64,000 nt of DNA from Roseibium sp. (GCA_017643215.1 JAEPNV010000019.1:29997-93996); one strand, 5' to 3'. Shown: positions 46,833 through 56,148, counted from the first letter of the stretch. Numbers and translations: made by a program. Notes: generated from the sequence alone by a model not told the origin.

Positions 46833-47147
46833 TTACCGTCCTGCGGAGTTATCCTCGATCCAGGCCAGATAGGAGGGACTGCCGGTCGCAATCTCAAAAG
46901 CGTAAATCGCCGGCTCGTCATAGCTGTGGTGATCGAGGATCATGGCCTCCACCGCCTTGTAAGCGGCCTCACTGGTCTTCAGCATGAGCCGGATCTCCGT
47001 TTCCTCCTGCACGGCGCCGTCCCAATAAAACACGCTGGAAATCTCATCGAGATGCGCGCACGCGGCGATGCCCGCGTCGACACAGGCCCGCGCGATTGCC
47101 TGCGCCTCTTCACGGGAGGACGTGGTGGTGCAAACAGCAAGGGCCAT
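46833..47147 (-). CDS. cutA: Divalent-cation tolerance protein CutA
   Basis: A 104-residue trimeric ferredoxin-like-fold protein: CTTTSSREEAQAIARACVDA, ACAHLDEISSVFYWDG, EETEIRLMLKTSEAAYKAVE and the C-terminal SPSYLAWIEDN. Linked historically to copper tolerance; the true function is unsettled. It converges on gltS with 30 bp between ends and is divergent from the CoA-transferase gene. Confidence 0.95.
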   Translation of the reverse strand: MALAVCTTTSSREEAQAIARACVDAGIAACAHLDEISSVFYWDGAVQEETEIRLMLKTSEAAYKAVEAMILDHHSYDEPAIYAFEIATGSPSYLAWIEDNSAGR

Positions 47148-47310
47148 GGCGCGTCCCGGCGTTGTTGAGACAAACGATCGTCAGATTAGGAGCAACATTC
47201 GCCGGCCGGTCAAGACGGCACAAGGTTTTGGAACGGCCCGGATAACGCGCCAAGTCTTGCCTGAGACCGCAAAGCGTTCAAAGATCGGCAAAAATTCCGG
47301 GGAGGATTGG

Positions 47311-49236
47311 ATGCGACGGAAGGTTGTGTCGGCGGCGGACGCGGCTGCCCTTATCAAGGACGGCGATACGCTCACCACATCGGGTTTTGTCGGGATCGGT
47401 GTACCGGACGGGCTTCTGGCGGCTCTGGAAGCCCGGTTCCTGGAAACCGGCCATCCGCGCGACCTTTCGCTGGTGTTCGCCGCCGGCCAGGGCGACGGCA
47501 AGGACCGCGGCCTCAACCGTCTCGGCCATGAGGGCTTGCTGCGAGAGGTGATAGGCGGGCACTGGGGGCTGATCCCAAAGGTCGCCAGACTTGCGGTCGA
47601 CGGCAAGATCAAGGGCTGGAACCTGCCCCAGGGCTGCATCAGCCAGCTTTACCGGGACGCGGCCGCCGGCAAGCCCGGCATGCTGTCCAAGGTGGGATTG
47701 GAAACCTTCGTCGATCCCAGAAACGGCGGCGGCGCCGTCAATGAGATCTCGACCGAGGCAAAGGTCGAGCTGATGGAAATCGGCGGCGAGCAGCTGCTTT
47801 TTTATCCCGCGCCGAAACTGACTGTCGCGCTGTTGCGCGGCACGACGGCGGACGAGGCGGGAAATGTCACGATGGAACGCGAGGCCCTCGTGATCGACAA
47901 TCTGGCGCAGGCAATGGCGGTGAAAAACGCCGGCGGCGTGGTTATCGTTCAAGTGGAGCGTTTGGCGCGAAGCCGCAGTCTTCCGGCCCGCGAGGTGCAG
48001 ATCCCCGGCATTTTGGTGGATGCGGTGGTGGTCGCTGACACCGACCTTCACATGCAAACCTACAAGACCGCCTTTTCGCACGCCTTCACCAACCGCATCC
48101 GCCCGCCCGATGGCGAAATCCCGGCCATGCCGCTTGATGCCCGCAAGGTGATCGCGCGCCGCTGCGCGTTTGAACTGCCGGTCAACGGCGTCATCAATCT
48201 GGGCATTGGGATGCCGGAAGGCGTGGCGTCCGTCGCGGCGGAGGAAGGCCTGCTTGACCACGTCACCCTGACAGCCGAGCCCGGCGTCATCGGCGGCCAG
48301 CCGGCCTCCGGCCTTGATTTCGGCGCCGCCGTCGATGTCGATGCCGTCATTCCGCAAAACGCGCAGTTCGACTTTTATGACGGCGGCGGCCTCGACATGG
48401 CCTGCCTCGGCCTTGCCCAGGCCGACGCGGCCGGCAACGTCAACGTCTCCCGCTTCGGACCGCGGCTTGCCGGCGCCGGCGGTTTCATCAACATCAGCCA
48501 GAACGCCAAGACACTGGTCTTTGCCGGCACCTTCACCGCCAAGGGATTGGAGATCGACTTTTCCGGCGGAGAGCTCGACATCCGCCACGAAGGCATGTCC
48601 CGGAAATTTCTCGCCAAGGTCGATCAGGTGACGTTCGCCGGCAAGCGCGCGGCCCGGCTCGGCCATCCGGTGCTTTACGTCACCGAACGGTGCGTCTTTG
48701 AACTGACCGCCGAGGGGCTCCGTCTGATCGAAATCGCCCCCGGCGCCGATTTGGACCGCGACATCCTGGCCCATATGGGCTTTCGCCCGGTGATCAACGA
48801 GGTCGTGGAGATGGACCCGCGCCTTTATCTCGACGGGCCGATGGACCTCCGGCGCGAGCTGTTGCATCTGGATCTTCCAGAGCGCATCGCGCTTGATGGC
48901 GCCACCGGCCGCCTGTTCATCAATTTCGAAAAGATGCGCGTACGCTCCGTCGAGGAGGTCGAGCAGATCCGCGGCCAGGTTGAAAAGATCTGCGGGCCGC
49001 TGCACGCCCGGGTCGACGTGATCGTCAATTATGATGGCTTTCACCTCGACGACGACATTGCCGCGGATTACGCGGAGATGGTTGCCGATCTACAGGACCG
49101 CTTCTACACGACCGTCACCCGCTATTCCGGCTCCGCCTTCATGCGGCTGAAACTCGGCGAGACGATCAAGGGCGCCGCCGCCCATATTTACGAGACCCGC
49201 GAGGCCGCCCAGGCGTATTTGGACCGCACGGTCTGA
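47311..49236 (+). CDS. Acyl-CoA:acetate/3-ketoacid CoA transferase, fused subunits
   Basis: Moves CoA between short-chain acyl-CoA and acetate or 3-oxoacids. At 641 residues it carries both the alpha half (about 1-270, GDTLTTSGFVGIGVPDGLLA) and the beta half (about 290-520, NGVINLGIGMPEGVASVAAE), as in the YdiF type. The catalytic glutamate is expected in LTAEPGVIGGQP. A C-terminal extension (about 540-641) ends RLKLGETIKGAAAHIYETRE. The ATG at 47311 has GGGGAGGA upstream; an earlier in-frame start at 47068 would overlap cutA. Confidence 0.93.
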   Translation: MRRKVVSAADAAALIKDGDTLTTSGFVGIGVPDGLLAALEARFLETGHPRDLSLVFAAGQGDGKDRGLNRLGHEGLLREVIGGHWGLIPKVARLAVDGKIKGWNLPQGCISQLYRDAAAGKPGMLSKVGLETFVDPRNGGGAVNEISTEAKVELMEIGGEQLLFYPAPKLTVALLRGTTADEAGNVTMEREALVIDNLAQAMAVKNAGGVVIVQVERLARSRSLPAREVQIPGILVDAVVVADTDLHMQTYKTAFSHAFTNRIRPPDGEIPAMPLDARKVIARRCAFELPVNGVINLGIGMPEGVASVAAEEGLLDHVTLTAEPGVIGGQPASGLDFGAAVDVDAVIPQNAQFDFYDGGGLDMACLGLAQADAAGNVNVSRFGPRLAGAGGFINISQNAKTLVFAGTFTAKGLEIDFSGGELDIRHEGMSRKFLAKVDQVTFAGKRAARLGHPVLYVTERCVFELTAEGLRLIEIAPGADLDRDILAHMGFRPVINEVVEMDPRLYLDGPMDLRRELLHLDLPERIALDGATGRLFINFEKMRVRSVEEVEQIRGQVEKICGPLHARVDVIVNYDGFHLDDDIAADYAEMVADLQDRFYTTVTRYSGSAFMRLKLGETIKGAAAHIYETREAAQAYLDRTV

Positions 49237-49263
49237 GATCGACAAGACCCGCAGTAACCGCTT

Positions 49264-49314
49264 CCTCTCCCCCAGGGTGTACGGAGTGGGGAGAGGGCTG
49301 GGGTGAGGGGGGCG
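49264..49314. repeat. CTCTCCCC/GGGGAGAG palindromic repeat, copy 1
   Basis: CCTCTCCCCC...GGGGAGAGGGCTGGGGTGAGG, starting 28 bp after the CoA-transferase stop. This type of element is widespread between genes in proteobacteria. Confidence 0.75.
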
Positions 49315-49357
49315 ACGCAGCGTCGAGTTCGGGTGACTGTGCACTTGTCCGCCGGCA

Positions 49358-49424
49358 CCCGCCCCTCACCCGGGCCGTTGGCCCGACCTCTCCCCGGCGG
49401 GGAGAGGGTTGGGGTGAAGGGGCA
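49358..49424. repeat. CTCTCCCC/GGGGAGAG palindromic repeat, copy 2
   Basis: Fuller copy, with GCCCCTCACCC on the left, GGGCCGTTGGCCC in between, CCTCTCCCCGGCGGGGAGAGG at the centre and GGTTGGGGTGAAGGGGC on the right. It can fold into a long hairpin. Confidence 0.8.
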
Positions 49425-50032
49425 CGGGCAACACCACCAGCGCCGCCGGATCTCTCCGCAGCGTTTTGAGTGTCGATGTCCCGTTCCAAACGAACGGGAT
49501 GGCAGGCGCCCGGGGCCATGCCGGGTGCAGAAAGAGGGTGGGAGGTGGCACGGCCGGACGCCTGCCCGGGTTCCGGTTCCCTTCAAATGACCGGCTGTTG
49601 CGCCTTTCTCGTTTCTGCGCGCGGTGCGTGGGGTGTGGCGCACCGGTTGCCGGATACGAGACGCGGCTTTTTTGAAACGCTGCGCCAGACCCCGCAGGTT
49701 CAAAAAAGGTCGCCGGTCACCGGTCTTGTCAAAACGGTCCGTTACGCTGTTCTGACAAACCTCAAAACCCGGTTCCCGCCACCTGGATCCGGCCGGTCCG
49801 CCCCGGGCCCCGTACGACAGGAACGGAATGAGTCTACGCCAGGTTTTCAGGGCGTGGATAAGGTTTTTGGTTTGTCAGGAGGGTGTGCCCCGGCTTTTGC
49901 CCCACCCTCGATCGTCATCCCCGCCCCATGAAATGGAATTGCGCGGGGATCTATTGGGTCCCGCAGCCGTTGGAACAGGCACGGCGGCGGACACCGAAAC
50001 ACCTTGCAGATCCCGACCGAGCGGCCGGCGAG

Positions 50033-50063
50033 AGTGGATCCCGGCTCGGGGGCCGGGATGACA
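50033..50063. repeat. GGATCCCGG...CCGGGATGACA palindromic element
   Basis: TGGATCCCGGCTCGGGGGCC followed by GGGATGACA, a common alphaproteobacterial intergenic palindrome. A related element is at 56051-56097. Confidence 0.65.
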
Positions 50064-50202
50064 TTTCGGGGAAGGGGGCGCCAGGGAAAGGCGCGATCTC
50101 ACCCACCCGCGATTGCCAAGCCCATCGCCGCGTTGTTCTGCCGGAACCGGCGGTCGCGCAGTCCGTCTCAGAAGGTCATGAAAGCGGTCCGCTGCTTGCG
50201 AC

Positions 50203-50218
50203 CTTACACACTTGTAAG
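50203..50218. promoter_or_regulatory. Operator candidate CTTACA-CACT-TGTAAG
   Basis: Perfect 6-bp inverted repeat with 4-bp spacer, 92 bp before the PepSY start. It matches TTTACA-GATT-TGTAAA at 52660 in arms, spacing and distance to the next gene, so both are likely sites of the same regulator, most simply the response regulator encoded between them. Confidence 0.65.
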
Positions 50219-50310
50219 TTTCGCCGCAGGTGACCGCAAAGTGGGTGTCCCATCTTTGACCCATCGAAAGGCGCGGTGCCTTTCACACCAAAAGAGATGG
50301 AGACAAAGAC

Positions 50311-50643
50311 ATGGACAAGAAACTGATCACCGGCGGTGTCGTGGCAAGCATGCTTCTTGCAATGGGCGGCATGGGCGCCGTGTCGGCGCAGTCGGCCGAC
50401 GCGCCGGCGGCGCTGAGCGTAACGCAGGCCATTGAGATTGCGCTTGCCGAGGTTCCCGGCGCGGTTCAGGAAACCGAACTTGAGCGTGAGGATGGCAGGC
50501 AGGTCTACGAAATCGAAATCCTGACTGCCGATGGCGTTGAGATGGAGGTCGAAATCGACGCCAACACCGGTGCGGTCCTGGAGATCGAGGCGGACGACGG
50601 CGACGATGATGACGACAAAGACGACACGCCGTCGGCCGGTTGA
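50311..50643 (+). CDS. PepSY domain periplasmic protein
   Basis: A 110-residue exported protein. The signal peptide MDKKLITGGVVASMLLAMGG with cleavage after VSAQ is followed by one PepSY domain (about 35-95: LSVTQAIEIALAEVPGAVQE, VYEIEILTADGVEMEVEIDA) and a very acidic tail DDGDDDDDKDD that could bind cations. Small PepSY proteins encoded beside OmpR-type two-component systems often modulate the sensor or are induced by it. It is 80 bp before the response regulator gene. Confidence 0.9.
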   Translation: MDKKLITGGVVASMLLAMGGMGAVSAQSADAPAALSVTQAIEIALAEVPGAVQETELEREDGRQVYEIEILTADGVEMEVEIDANTGAVLEIEADDGDDDDDKDDTPSAG

Positions 50644-50723
50644 TCACACCGAGCCGATGACACACGAAGGGCTGCCGGCGACGGCAGCCTTTTTCTTCAG
50701 ACAAATTCGGCCTATGGAGTGAT

Positions 50724-51407
50724 ATGCGAATCCTGCTTTTGGAAGATGACCGGCAACTCGGACCATGGGTCACAGGTGGCCTGCGCGCGGAAGGTCACGT
50801 CGTAGATCATTTCACCGATGGCAAGGAGGCGCTTCTGGCCGCGATGGGACAGGACTATGACCTTCTGATCCTCGACCGCATGGTGCCCGGCCTTGAGGGT
50901 CTTTCAGTGCTGAAATCCCTCCGCGCCTCGAAAAACACGACCCCAGCCCTGTTTCTGACCGCCCTTGGCGAAGTGGATTCGCGTGTCGAGGGATTTGAAG
51001 CCGGAGGCGACGACTATCTGACCAAGCCGTTCGCCTTTGTCGAATTGTCTGCGCGTGTGAATGCCCTTGGGCGCCGGCGGGAGGGGGCTGCGGCCGAAAA
51101 CAGCGAGCCAACGGTCCTGCGCCACGGCGACCTCAGCCTTGATCTTCTTTCACGGCGCTGCGCGCGGCAAGGTCAACCCATCGACCTGATGGCCAAGGAG
51201 TTCAAACTCCTGGAGTATTTCATGCGCCGCCCGGGCCGTCTGGTGACGCGCACCATGCTGCTGGAACAGGTCTGGGACATGAGCTTTGATCCCACGACCA
51301 GCGTGGTGGAGACCCATATCAGCCGGCTGCGCGCCAAGATCGACAAGCCGTTTGACGACGACCTGATCCGGACCCGACGAGGGGAAGGTTATGTTTTTGG
51401 CCGGTAG
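50724..51407 (+). CDS. OmpR family response regulator
   Basis: A 227-residue two-domain regulator. The receiver domain has acidic residues D8 and D9, phospho-acceptor D51 in LLILDRMVPG, T79 and K101. The C-terminal winged helix (about 130-225) contains LMAKEFKLLEYFMRRPGRLV and VETHISRLRAKIDKPF. Start at 50724. Its 3' end overlaps the kinase gene by 17 bp, so the two are translationally linked. Confidence 0.96.
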   Translation: MRILLLEDDRQLGPWVTGGLRAEGHVVDHFTDGKEALLAAMGQDYDLLILDRMVPGLEGLSVLKSLRASKNTTPALFLTALGEVDSRVEGFEAGGDDYLTKPFAFVELSARVNALGRRREGAAAENSEPTVLRHGDLSLDLLSRRCARQGQPIDLMAKEFKLLEYFMRRPGRLVTRTMLLEQVWDMSFDPTTSVVETHISRLRAKIDKPFDDDLIRTRRGEGYVFGR

Positions 51408-52674
51408 GCTGGCCGAACAGGTCCGCTGGCTCTTCCGCTCGTCGACCTTGCGGCTGACGCTGCTGCTGTCATGTCTTTTCGCGCTCGGCATGGCCGTTGC
51501 CATCGTCCTGGCCTTGACCTTTGGCCGGGAGGCCGTCCTCAACCGGGTGGACACGACGCTGGCCGGATTGGCGGCTTCCGTGGAGGCGGAAGACTCTTCA
51601 GACGACACATTTTCCGTGATCATCCGGCCTCTTTACGCGCTTCACGATCTGCCGGCAGAGTTCGTCCGGGCGGCCCGGAACGGCGGCGGCACCGTCCGGC
51701 TGGAGACGGAATACAGGCGGTCTGAAGACTGGCGCGTTCTAATTGCCAGGGACGAGGACGGCGAAGCGGTCCTGATCGCAGCGCCCCTGGACGACAGCGA
51801 AGATGCGCTTGACCTGCTGGGCGGTGTCTTGTGGACCACCGCAGGCCTTGTCTTGGCCGTTGCCCTCGCCATCGGCCTTGCGGCGGGGCTGTGGACGCAG
51901 CGGCGAATGAACCGGATTCATGGCACGCTCAACCGGCTGGCCGCCGGTGATCTGAAAGCCCGCACCGGAATTGGCCGCTCTGCCGACGACCTGGATCACC
52001 TTGCGCGGCAACTCGACACGACGGCCTCCAGGCTGGAACGTCTGGTGGCCCAGACCCGCCACCTCAGCGCAAGCCTGGCGCACGATCTGCGCACGCCCCT
52101 GGCACGCCTGAGGGCCCGGCTGGAGATGTTGCCGGACGGGGAAGAACGCGGCGCGGCCCTTGAGGAGGCCGGGCGTCTTTCAGACATTTTCGACACCATC
52201 ATGCGGGTGGCCAGGATCGAAGCCGGCCATGGGCAGGACGGGTTTGAACCGGTCGATCTCGGCGCGCTCCTGGCAGACCTGCAGGACATCTTCGGCCCGG
52301 TGATCGAAGACGGCGGCAAGCACCTCACCGTTTCAAGGGCATCCGCCGAAACCGTGACGGCGGACCGGCAAATGCTGATGCAGGCCATGGCGAACCTCAT
52401 TCAAAACGCCCTGGTTCATGGCGGACCGGACATCACGCTTTTCGCGCACGGGCGCGGCATCGGTGTGGCCGACAATGGCGACGGGGTGGATCCCGTCCGC
52501 TACGACGACATCATCAAGCCGATGGTGCGCCTGGATCCAGCCCGCGAACGCGATGGGACAGGATTGGGATTGGCGCTGGTTCGTGCGGTCGCGGACCGGC
52601 ACGATGCGGAGCTGATCCTGTCGGAAAACACCCCGCACGGCCTCCGCGTCACTCTGAAGTTTACAGATTTGTAA
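51391..52674 (+). CDS. HAMP-domain sensor histidine kinase
   Basis: A 427-residue membrane kinase. Spans at about 21-43 and 144-168 enclose a roughly 100-residue periplasmic domain; HAMP at about 170-225; phospho-accepting H231 in SASLAHDLRTPLARLR. ATPase motifs are present: N-box MQAMANLIQNALVHG, GIGVADNGDGVDP and the G2 box GTGLGLALVRAVADRH. The stimulus is unknown; the PepSY protein encoded upstream is the obvious periplasmic partner. Confidence 0.95.
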   Translation: MFLAGRLAEQVRWLFRSSTLRLTLLLSCLFALGMAVAIVLALTFGREAVLNRVDTTLAGLAASVEAEDSSDDTFSVIIRPLYALHDLPAEFVRAARNGGGTVRLETEYRRSEDWRVLIARDEDGEAVLIAAPLDDSEDALDLLGGVLWTTAGLVLAVALAIGLAAGLWTQRRMNRIHGTLNRLAAGDLKARTGIGRSADDLDHLARQLDTTASRLERLVAQTRHLSASLAHDLRTPLARLRARLEMLPDGEERGAALEEAGRLSDIFDTIMRVARIEAGHGQDGFEPVDLGALLADLQDIFGPVIEDGGKHLTVSRASAETVTADRQMLMQAMANLIQNALVHGGPDITLFAHGRGIGVADNGDGVDPVRYDDIIKPMVRLDPARERDGTGLGLALVRAVADRHDAELILSENTPHGLRVTLKFTDL

Positions 52675-52675
52675 A
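52660..52675. promoter_or_regulatory. Operator candidate TTTACA-GATT-TGTAAA
   Basis: Perfect 6-bp inverted repeat with 4-bp spacer, overlapping the kinase stop codon and lying 77 bp before the small membrane-protein start. Compared with the site at 50203 both fit TTACANANTTGTAA. Confidence 0.65.
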
Positions 52676-52752
52676 AGGACGGTCAGGCAGCGGCAAAACG
52701 GGGGCTCCATATTCATTTCATCGAAACGATGATGACCATGGAGACACCCACG

Positions 52753-52980
52753 ATGAAATCCCTTCTTACCAAAGTGACCTCGACCGCCGCTGCCGCCGTT
52801 GTCCTTTTTGTCGGATGCATGATGGCCGGGCTTGGCCTGACGGTCATCGCCTTTTTGGCCATGTTTGGCCTGGCGGCCATCGGGCTTGCACTCCTCGCCG
52901 CGCCGTTTATGGCCGTGCCCAAAGAAGACAGCGAGGATGCGGAATTTGAGATGGTCCGCGAAACGCCCGCCGCGGGGTGA
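52753..52980 (+). CDS. Small inner-membrane protein, likely target of the two-component system
   Basis: Seventy-five residues from MKSLLTKVTSTAAAAVVLFV with GGAGA eight bases upstream; ATG at 52729, 52732 or 52738 are alternatives. Two hydrophobic helices (about 9-32 and 36-57) are followed by an acidic tail KEDSEDAEFEMVRE. No family recognised. The operator at 52660 links it to the preceding regulator pair. Confidence 0.72.
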   Translation: MKSLLTKVTSTAAAAVVLFVGCMMAGLGLTVIAFLAMFGLAAIGLALLAAPFMAVPKEDSEDAEFEMVRETPAAG

Positions 52981-53348
52981 CGCGGAGGGACGCCAACCAA
53001 CGTGGTGAAGACCGGAGCCTCCGGTGATCGACGGGCGGGTTTTGACATCAAAGCCCGCCGTCTGTCCGGGGGCTCATTGCGCATTTGCCGGGGGCAACAA
53101 TTCAGACCGGACAAACAACATAACGTTCGCCGGCCGCGAACGAAGCCACATGGCCCGGCAATCCGGCGCAAAATCGAACTGCGGCACGCAGCGGCACCCC
53201 GGCAGGCGCAGGCGCAGCATCACGGTGCCTGACAGAAAATCGGGATCAACGTGACAGCGCTGCGCGAACAAGACCGGGCAACTGGCTAACAGGATCTTCC
53301 GGTTCCGGATCGTGTGATCGGCAGAAATCCCCTATGCCGGAGGACCGA
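52981..53348. other. Intergenic region after the small membrane-protein gene
   Basis: About 370 bp. A GGCGGG...CCCGCC inverted repeat at about 53033-53062, with a 13-nt loop, may end the upstream transcript, though it has no T-run. Nothing else is recognised. Confidence 0.4.
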
Positions 53349-53837
53349 CTATTTCACGGAGATGCACGTGCAGTCGGCCCGATTGAAAACATCCTGGGAG
53401 ACGCTCCCGAATGTGGTGTGTTCAGAAAACGATACGCCCCGCGCGCCCATGACGATCGTGCCGGCCTCGATCTTCTGCTGGGTGTTGATGATCTCATCGG
53501 CCGGGGTCCCTTTAAGCAACGGCAAGAGCTCAAATTCGATGCCGTAGTGCTGCGCCCTTTCGGCTGACTGCTCCAGGATGATCTGTCCCACTTTATCCAA
53601 GAGTTCGTCGGGCGCGGGTCCCAGATTGGCCGCCTCTGCCTTCTTCAAGATCTCGCGCAGCCGATCGTCGAACAGACTGGAAACGTTCAATGCCAACAGG
53701 CCTTTTGCATCTTTGCCCCGGAGCAAGACATGGAGGATAAAGACCCGGCCGTTGTATTTGAGCGCCAGATCGGAGGCAATTTTCAGAGCTTTGACCGAGT
53801 GAACCGAGCCATCCACCGGCGTTAGGATTTTATGCAA
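53349..53837 (-). CDS. Universal stress protein
   Basis: A 162-residue UspA-fold protein. It starts MHKILTPVDGSVHSVKALKI with the conserved aspartate, and has the ATP-binding pattern G-x2-G-x9-G-S in GARGVSFSEHTTFGSVSQDV. An insertion of about 25 residues in the middle (LLALNVSSLFDDRLREILKK) makes it longer than the minimal domain. Probably binds ATP and acts in stress or stationary phase. Single gene. Confidence 0.93.
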   Translation of the reverse strand: MHKILTPVDGSVHSVKALKIASDLALKYNGRVFILHVLLRGKDAKGLLALNVSSLFDDRLREILKKAEAANLGPAPDELLDKVGQIILEQSAERAQHYGIEFELLPLLKGTPADEIINTQQKIEAGTIVMGARGVSFSEHTTFGSVSQDVFNRADCTCISVK

Positions 53838-53974
53838 CTCAATCCCCCATGATCCTGCTTCAGTTCAGCTCGAGCATTTCACAATTGACATGAAGCCAAC
53901 CGGACCCGCTGGCCGCGACCGCGATCTTCAGCCAGCGACGTTGTCGGCTTGCCCTTGTTGACGCGGCTGGCGGG

Positions 53975-54400
53975 TCAATCTCCCGAACCCGGGCTCTCAA
54001 ACCAGTCCTCCATCCGGGCCCGGTTCACACCGAGGTCACTTTGACCATAAACCAGGTGGGAATAAACATGCACATTGCCCTCTTCCACCCAGACTTGGGT
54101 CACATCCGGAAATCCCCAAACCGCCGAGCGGTGGACAAAGACCATGGGCAGGTCGCGGGCCGACCCGGACAGTGGCTGGGTTCGAACGGTGGCCAGAATC
54201 CGCGTTTCCAGGGCGGCGAGATCGACCGCTTCGAGGGGGCGCACGGCATAATGTCCGCCATCCAGCGTGTAATCGCCCGGGCCCTGAAGGTTTTGCAACG
54301 GCGCGACATCGGCCGTGCTGACGGGCGCCAACCGGACAAAGAGTGCCGCCGCCGCCACGATCAGTAGGAGTACAGCGGCGCTGATCGCTATCGTCTTCAT
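53975..54400 (-). CDS. DUF1499 family protein, membrane-anchored
   Basis: A 141-residue protein beginning with a signal anchor (MKTIAISAAVLLLIVAAAAL). A DUF1499 domain of unknown function follows, with GDYTLDGGHYAVRPLEAVDL, LPMVFVHRSAVWGFPDVTQV and the C-terminal YSHLVYGQSDLGVNRARMED. The domain is probably outside the cytoplasm. Single gene, convergent with none; icd begins 258 bp away in the other direction. Confidence 0.88.
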   Translation of the reverse strand: MKTIAISAAVLLLIVAAAALFVRLAPVSTADVAPLQNLQGPGDYTLDGGHYAVRPLEAVDLAALETRILATVRTQPLSGSARDLPMVFVHRSAVWGFPDVTQVWVEEGNVHVYSHLVYGQSDLGVNRARMEDWFESPGSGD

Positions 54401-54555
54401 ATCCCGCAGTCGGCCGTTTACCAGGCGCTTCCCGTTCCAGACCGCAAAAGGTTAGCCGCCAACGGATCAAATGTCAGCTTCGGATCGGAATGCCTCGCCA
54501 TGCGCGATCAATCTCCCCCGTTCCGCGTCCGATGCCCCCTTGCCACCTCCTCAGC

Positions 54556-54583
54556 AAAATTGTATACGTGCGCGTACAATTTT
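54556..54583. promoter_or_regulatory. Operator candidate AAAATTGTA-N10-TACAATTTT upstream of icd
   Basis: Perfect 9-bp arms around ten bases in an otherwise GC-rich stretch, 74 bp before the icd start. The core TTGTATAC...GTACAA resembles GntR-type sites. It could also fold in RNA with a following T-run, but the position suits a DNA operator. Confidence 0.55.
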
Positions 54584-54657
54584 TCTGGCGTAGAACTGCC
54601 CGTAGACGCATTCATTGAGCTTTTCCTCCCGATTCCCAAAACGAGGCGTGCGGTCCC

Positions 54658-55869
54658 ATGGCGAAAATCAAGGTCGACAATCCGGTCGTGGAACTCGACG
54701 GCGACGAGATGACCCGGATCATCTGGCAGTTGATCAAGGACAAGCTGATCCATCCCTATCTCGACGTGGATCTCGACTATTACGATCTCGGCCTCAAGGA
54801 ACGCGACCGCACAGACGACAAGGTGACGGTTGACGCCGCCGAAGCGATCAAAAAACATGGCGTCGGCATTAAATGCGCCACCATCACGCCGGATGAGGCA
54901 AGGGTCGAGGAGTTCGGCCTCAAACGCATGTACCGTTCGCCCAACGGCACGATCCGCAACATCCTGGGCGGGGTGATCTTCCGCGAGCCGATCATCATGA
55001 AAAACGTGCCGCGGCTGGTGCCGGGCTGGACCCAGCCGATCATCGTTGGCCGCCACGCCTTCGGCGACCAGTACCGGGCGACCGACTTCACCTTCCCCGG
55101 CAAGGGCAAGCTGACGATCAAGTTCGTCGGCGAGGATGGCACGGAGATCGAACGGGACGTCTACGACGCGCCAAGCGCCGGGGTCGCCATGGCCATGTAC
55201 AATCTCGACGATTCGATCCGCGACTTTGCCCGCGCCTCGATGAACTACGCGCTCCAGCGCGGCGTGCCCTGTTATCTGTCGACCAAGAATACGATCCTCA
55301 AGGCCTATGACGGCCGCTTCAAGGACCTCTTCCAGGAGATCTTCGAAGCCGAGTTCAAGGACGCCTACGAGGAAAAGAAAATCTGGTACGAGCACCGGCT
55401 GATCGACGACATGGTGGCCAGCGCCCTCAAATGGTCCGGCGGGTATGTCTGGGCCTGCAAGAACTATGATGGCGACGTGCAGTCCGACACGGTGGCCCAG
55501 GGCTTCGGCTCGCTCGGCCTGATGACGTCGGTCCTGATGACGCCGGATGGCAAGACGGTCGAGGCCGAAGCCGCCCATGGCACGGTGACCCGGCACTTCC
55601 GCCAGCATGAAAAGGGCGAGGCGACCTCCACCAATTCCATCGCCTCGATTTTCGCCTGGACCCGCGGACTGTCCCACCGGGCCAAGCTCGACGGCAACGA
55701 CAAACTCGCCGCGTTCGCCGCAACGCTGGAAAAAGTCTGCATCGACACGGTGGAGTCGGGCTCCATGACCAAGGACCTGGCGCTGCTCGTTGGTCCCGAC
55801 CAGCATTGGCTGAGCACCACCGGCTTTTTGGACAAGATCGACGAGAACCTGCAAAAGGCGATGGGCTGA
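54658..55869 (+). CDS. icd: NADP-dependent isocitrate dehydrogenase, dimeric type
   Basis: The 403-residue homodimeric enzyme of the eukaryotic-like type II group common in alphaproteobacteria. Key segments are [20 protein letters not shown], the substrate loop [27 protein letters not shown], the metal aspartates in LIDDMVA and [20 protein letters not shown], and the NADP site [14 protein letters not shown]. It duplicates the reaction of the unrelated monomeric enzyme encoded at 40869. The ATG at 54658 is standard ([15 protein letters not shown]). An operator-like palindrome precedes it. Confidence 0.97.
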   Translation: MAKIKVDNPVVELDGDEMTRIIWQLIKDKLIHPYLDVDLDYYDLGLKERDRTDDKVTVDAAEAIKKHGVGIKCATITPDEARVEEFGLKRMYRSPNGTIRNILGGVIFREPIIMKNVPRLVPGWTQPIIVGRHAFGDQYRATDFTFPGKGKLTIKFVGEDGTEIERDVYDAPSAGVAMAMYNLDDSIRDFARASMNYALQRGVPCYLSTKNTILKAYDGRFKDLFQEIFEAEFKDAYEEKKIWYEHRLIDDMVASALKWSGGYVWACKNYDGDVQSDTVAQGFGSLGLMTSVLMTPDGKTVEAEAAHGTVTRHFRQHEKGEATSTNSIASIFAWTRGLSHRAKLDGNDKLAAFAATLEKVCIDTVESGSMTKDLALLVGPDQHWLSTTGFLDKIDENLQKAMG

Positions 55870-56050
55870 CGCGGCGGCCGCCGTCAATCCGCAACAGGCA
55901 GCCGGGGTCCCGGGGAAGCCGCGATACGACCGTCAGCCTGGATCCAGCGTCTCTCCTCTTTGTCCTCCCGGACGCCGGCGCAGCCAGAAATCCGGGATCG
56001 GGGCGGCAGGGTGCCGGACGCGTGACCTGAGAGCGGCCGCGAGTAAAGTG

Positions 56051-56097
56051 GTTCGCCGATCCCGGGTCGCGCCTTTGGCTTGCCCGGGATGACAATC
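56051..56097. repeat. CCCGGG-type palindromic element between icd and the SDR gene
   Basis: GATCCCGGGTCGCGCC and GGCTTGCCCGGGATGACA form inverted arms. The 280-bp spacer also has a related, less regular stretch at 55935-56010. No gene seen there. Confidence 0.6.
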
Positions 56098-56148
56098 CGT
56101 AAAGCGCGCCGCGCGCGCCTGCGCAGGTGTATATGCCGGCAACGCTGC

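Larger units (their letters stand above)
49237..50310. other. Long intergenic region with palindromic repeats
   Basis: About 1.07 kb with no supported gene; short frames here are out-of-phase and repeat-driven. It holds two CTCTCCCC/GGGGAGAG elements (49264-49314 and 49358-49424), a GGATCCCGG...CCGGGATGACA element (50033-50063), and a pair of oppositely oriented GC-rich arms around 49903-49975. The last 110 bp contain the operator and promoter of the PepSY gene. Confidence 0.6.

Noticed and set aside
47278..49044. 588-residue open frame on the minus strand opposite the CoA-transferase gene
   Set aside because: Antisense frame of a high-GC gene; the plus strand encodes a complete, well-recognised enzyme. 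The same applies to 54508-55887, 38857-40047, 21216-22544 and 61284-62636.
49303..50264. Several frames of 60-150 residues in the spacer before the PepSY gene
   Set aside because: They depend on the GC-rich palindromic repeats, overlap one another in different frames and have no recognisable domain.
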